Shown here: positions 22,971-22,995 of the stretch, piece after piece | Layout of the letters: each line of letters opens with the position of its first letter | Numbering within the stretch: the first letter of the stretch is position 1 | Source of the DNA: Lentzea aerocolonigenes | GTDB taxonomy: Bacteria; Actinomycetota; Actinomycetes; Mycobacteriales; Pseudonocardiaceae | Assembly: GCF_000955955.1 (NCBI RefSeq) | Contig: NZ_JYJG01000403.1 | Span: 1-22,995, forward strand | Length of the DNA: 22,995 nt | Reading direction: 5' to 3' | Notes under the pieces: generated by a model | What the model saw: only the letters and a program-made list of their open reading frames with translations | Database searches by the model: none | What the model was told of the DNA's origin: nothing | Position numbers and translations under genes: made by a program

Positions 22971-22995
22971 TAGCACTTCGTTAGGTCGCGCTGAC

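Overview
The window is high-GC, densely coded actinobacterial DNA. GTG starts, 4-base ATGA/GTGA overlaps, apparently leaderless promoters and an argCJBDFR operon next to a tyrS/rRNA locus point to Pseudonocardiales. A relative of Lentzea, Lechevalieria or Saccharothrix is my best guess, but this is inference, not a database result.

Layout, left to right. (1) 1-491: promoter and leader of an rRNA operon reading leftwards; the 16S gene starts beyond the left edge. A strong hairpin terminator follows tyrS. (2) 492-1766 (-): tyrS. (3) 1833-4430 (+): a small conserved membrane protein, then two tandem paralogous TIR-domain proteins sharing an unrecognised C-terminal domain. (4) 4408-5658 (-): a SUKH (SMI1/KNR4) plus leucine-rich protein that overlaps the second TIR gene tail to tail; then alkyladenine glycosylase mpg. 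(5) 6237-13528 (-): the arginine operon argC-J-B-D-F-R-(argG remnant)-H, almost all stop/start overlaps. It is driven by one apparently leaderless promoter with ARG boxes over its -10. Where argG is expected there is only an 88-codon in-frame ORF that looks like two joined pieces of ArgG. (6) 13695-17327 (+): two tandem NarL-type histidine kinases and one response regulator. The kinases carry an extra C-terminal membrane helix and small extracytoplasmic domain, and kinase 1 contains a ~50-nt palindromic repeat in frame, with a second copy upstream. (7) 17328-18743 (-): soluble transhydrogenase sthA. (8) 18827-19870 (+): a very close relative of the Pseudomonas ethylene-forming enzyme (EFE), with every metal, 2-oxoglutarate and arginine ligand that I can recall. 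(9) 19836-22240 (-): a secreted protein of unknown function and a Tat-exported GH28 polygalacturonase-like enzyme with altered catalytic motifs, preceded by a LacI-type operator. (10) 22302-22970 (+): an AlkD-type DNA glycosylase.

How the genes work together. Most of the window is core metabolism and translation. The accessory interest is in the tandem TIR pair with its SUKH neighbour (possible immunity or signalling) and in the right-hand block. There an ethylene-forming-type oxygenase that would use 2-oxoglutarate and arginine lies next to a pectin-active enzyme, a pairing that suggests life on plants. Three convergent gene pairs overlap or abut with no room for a terminator.
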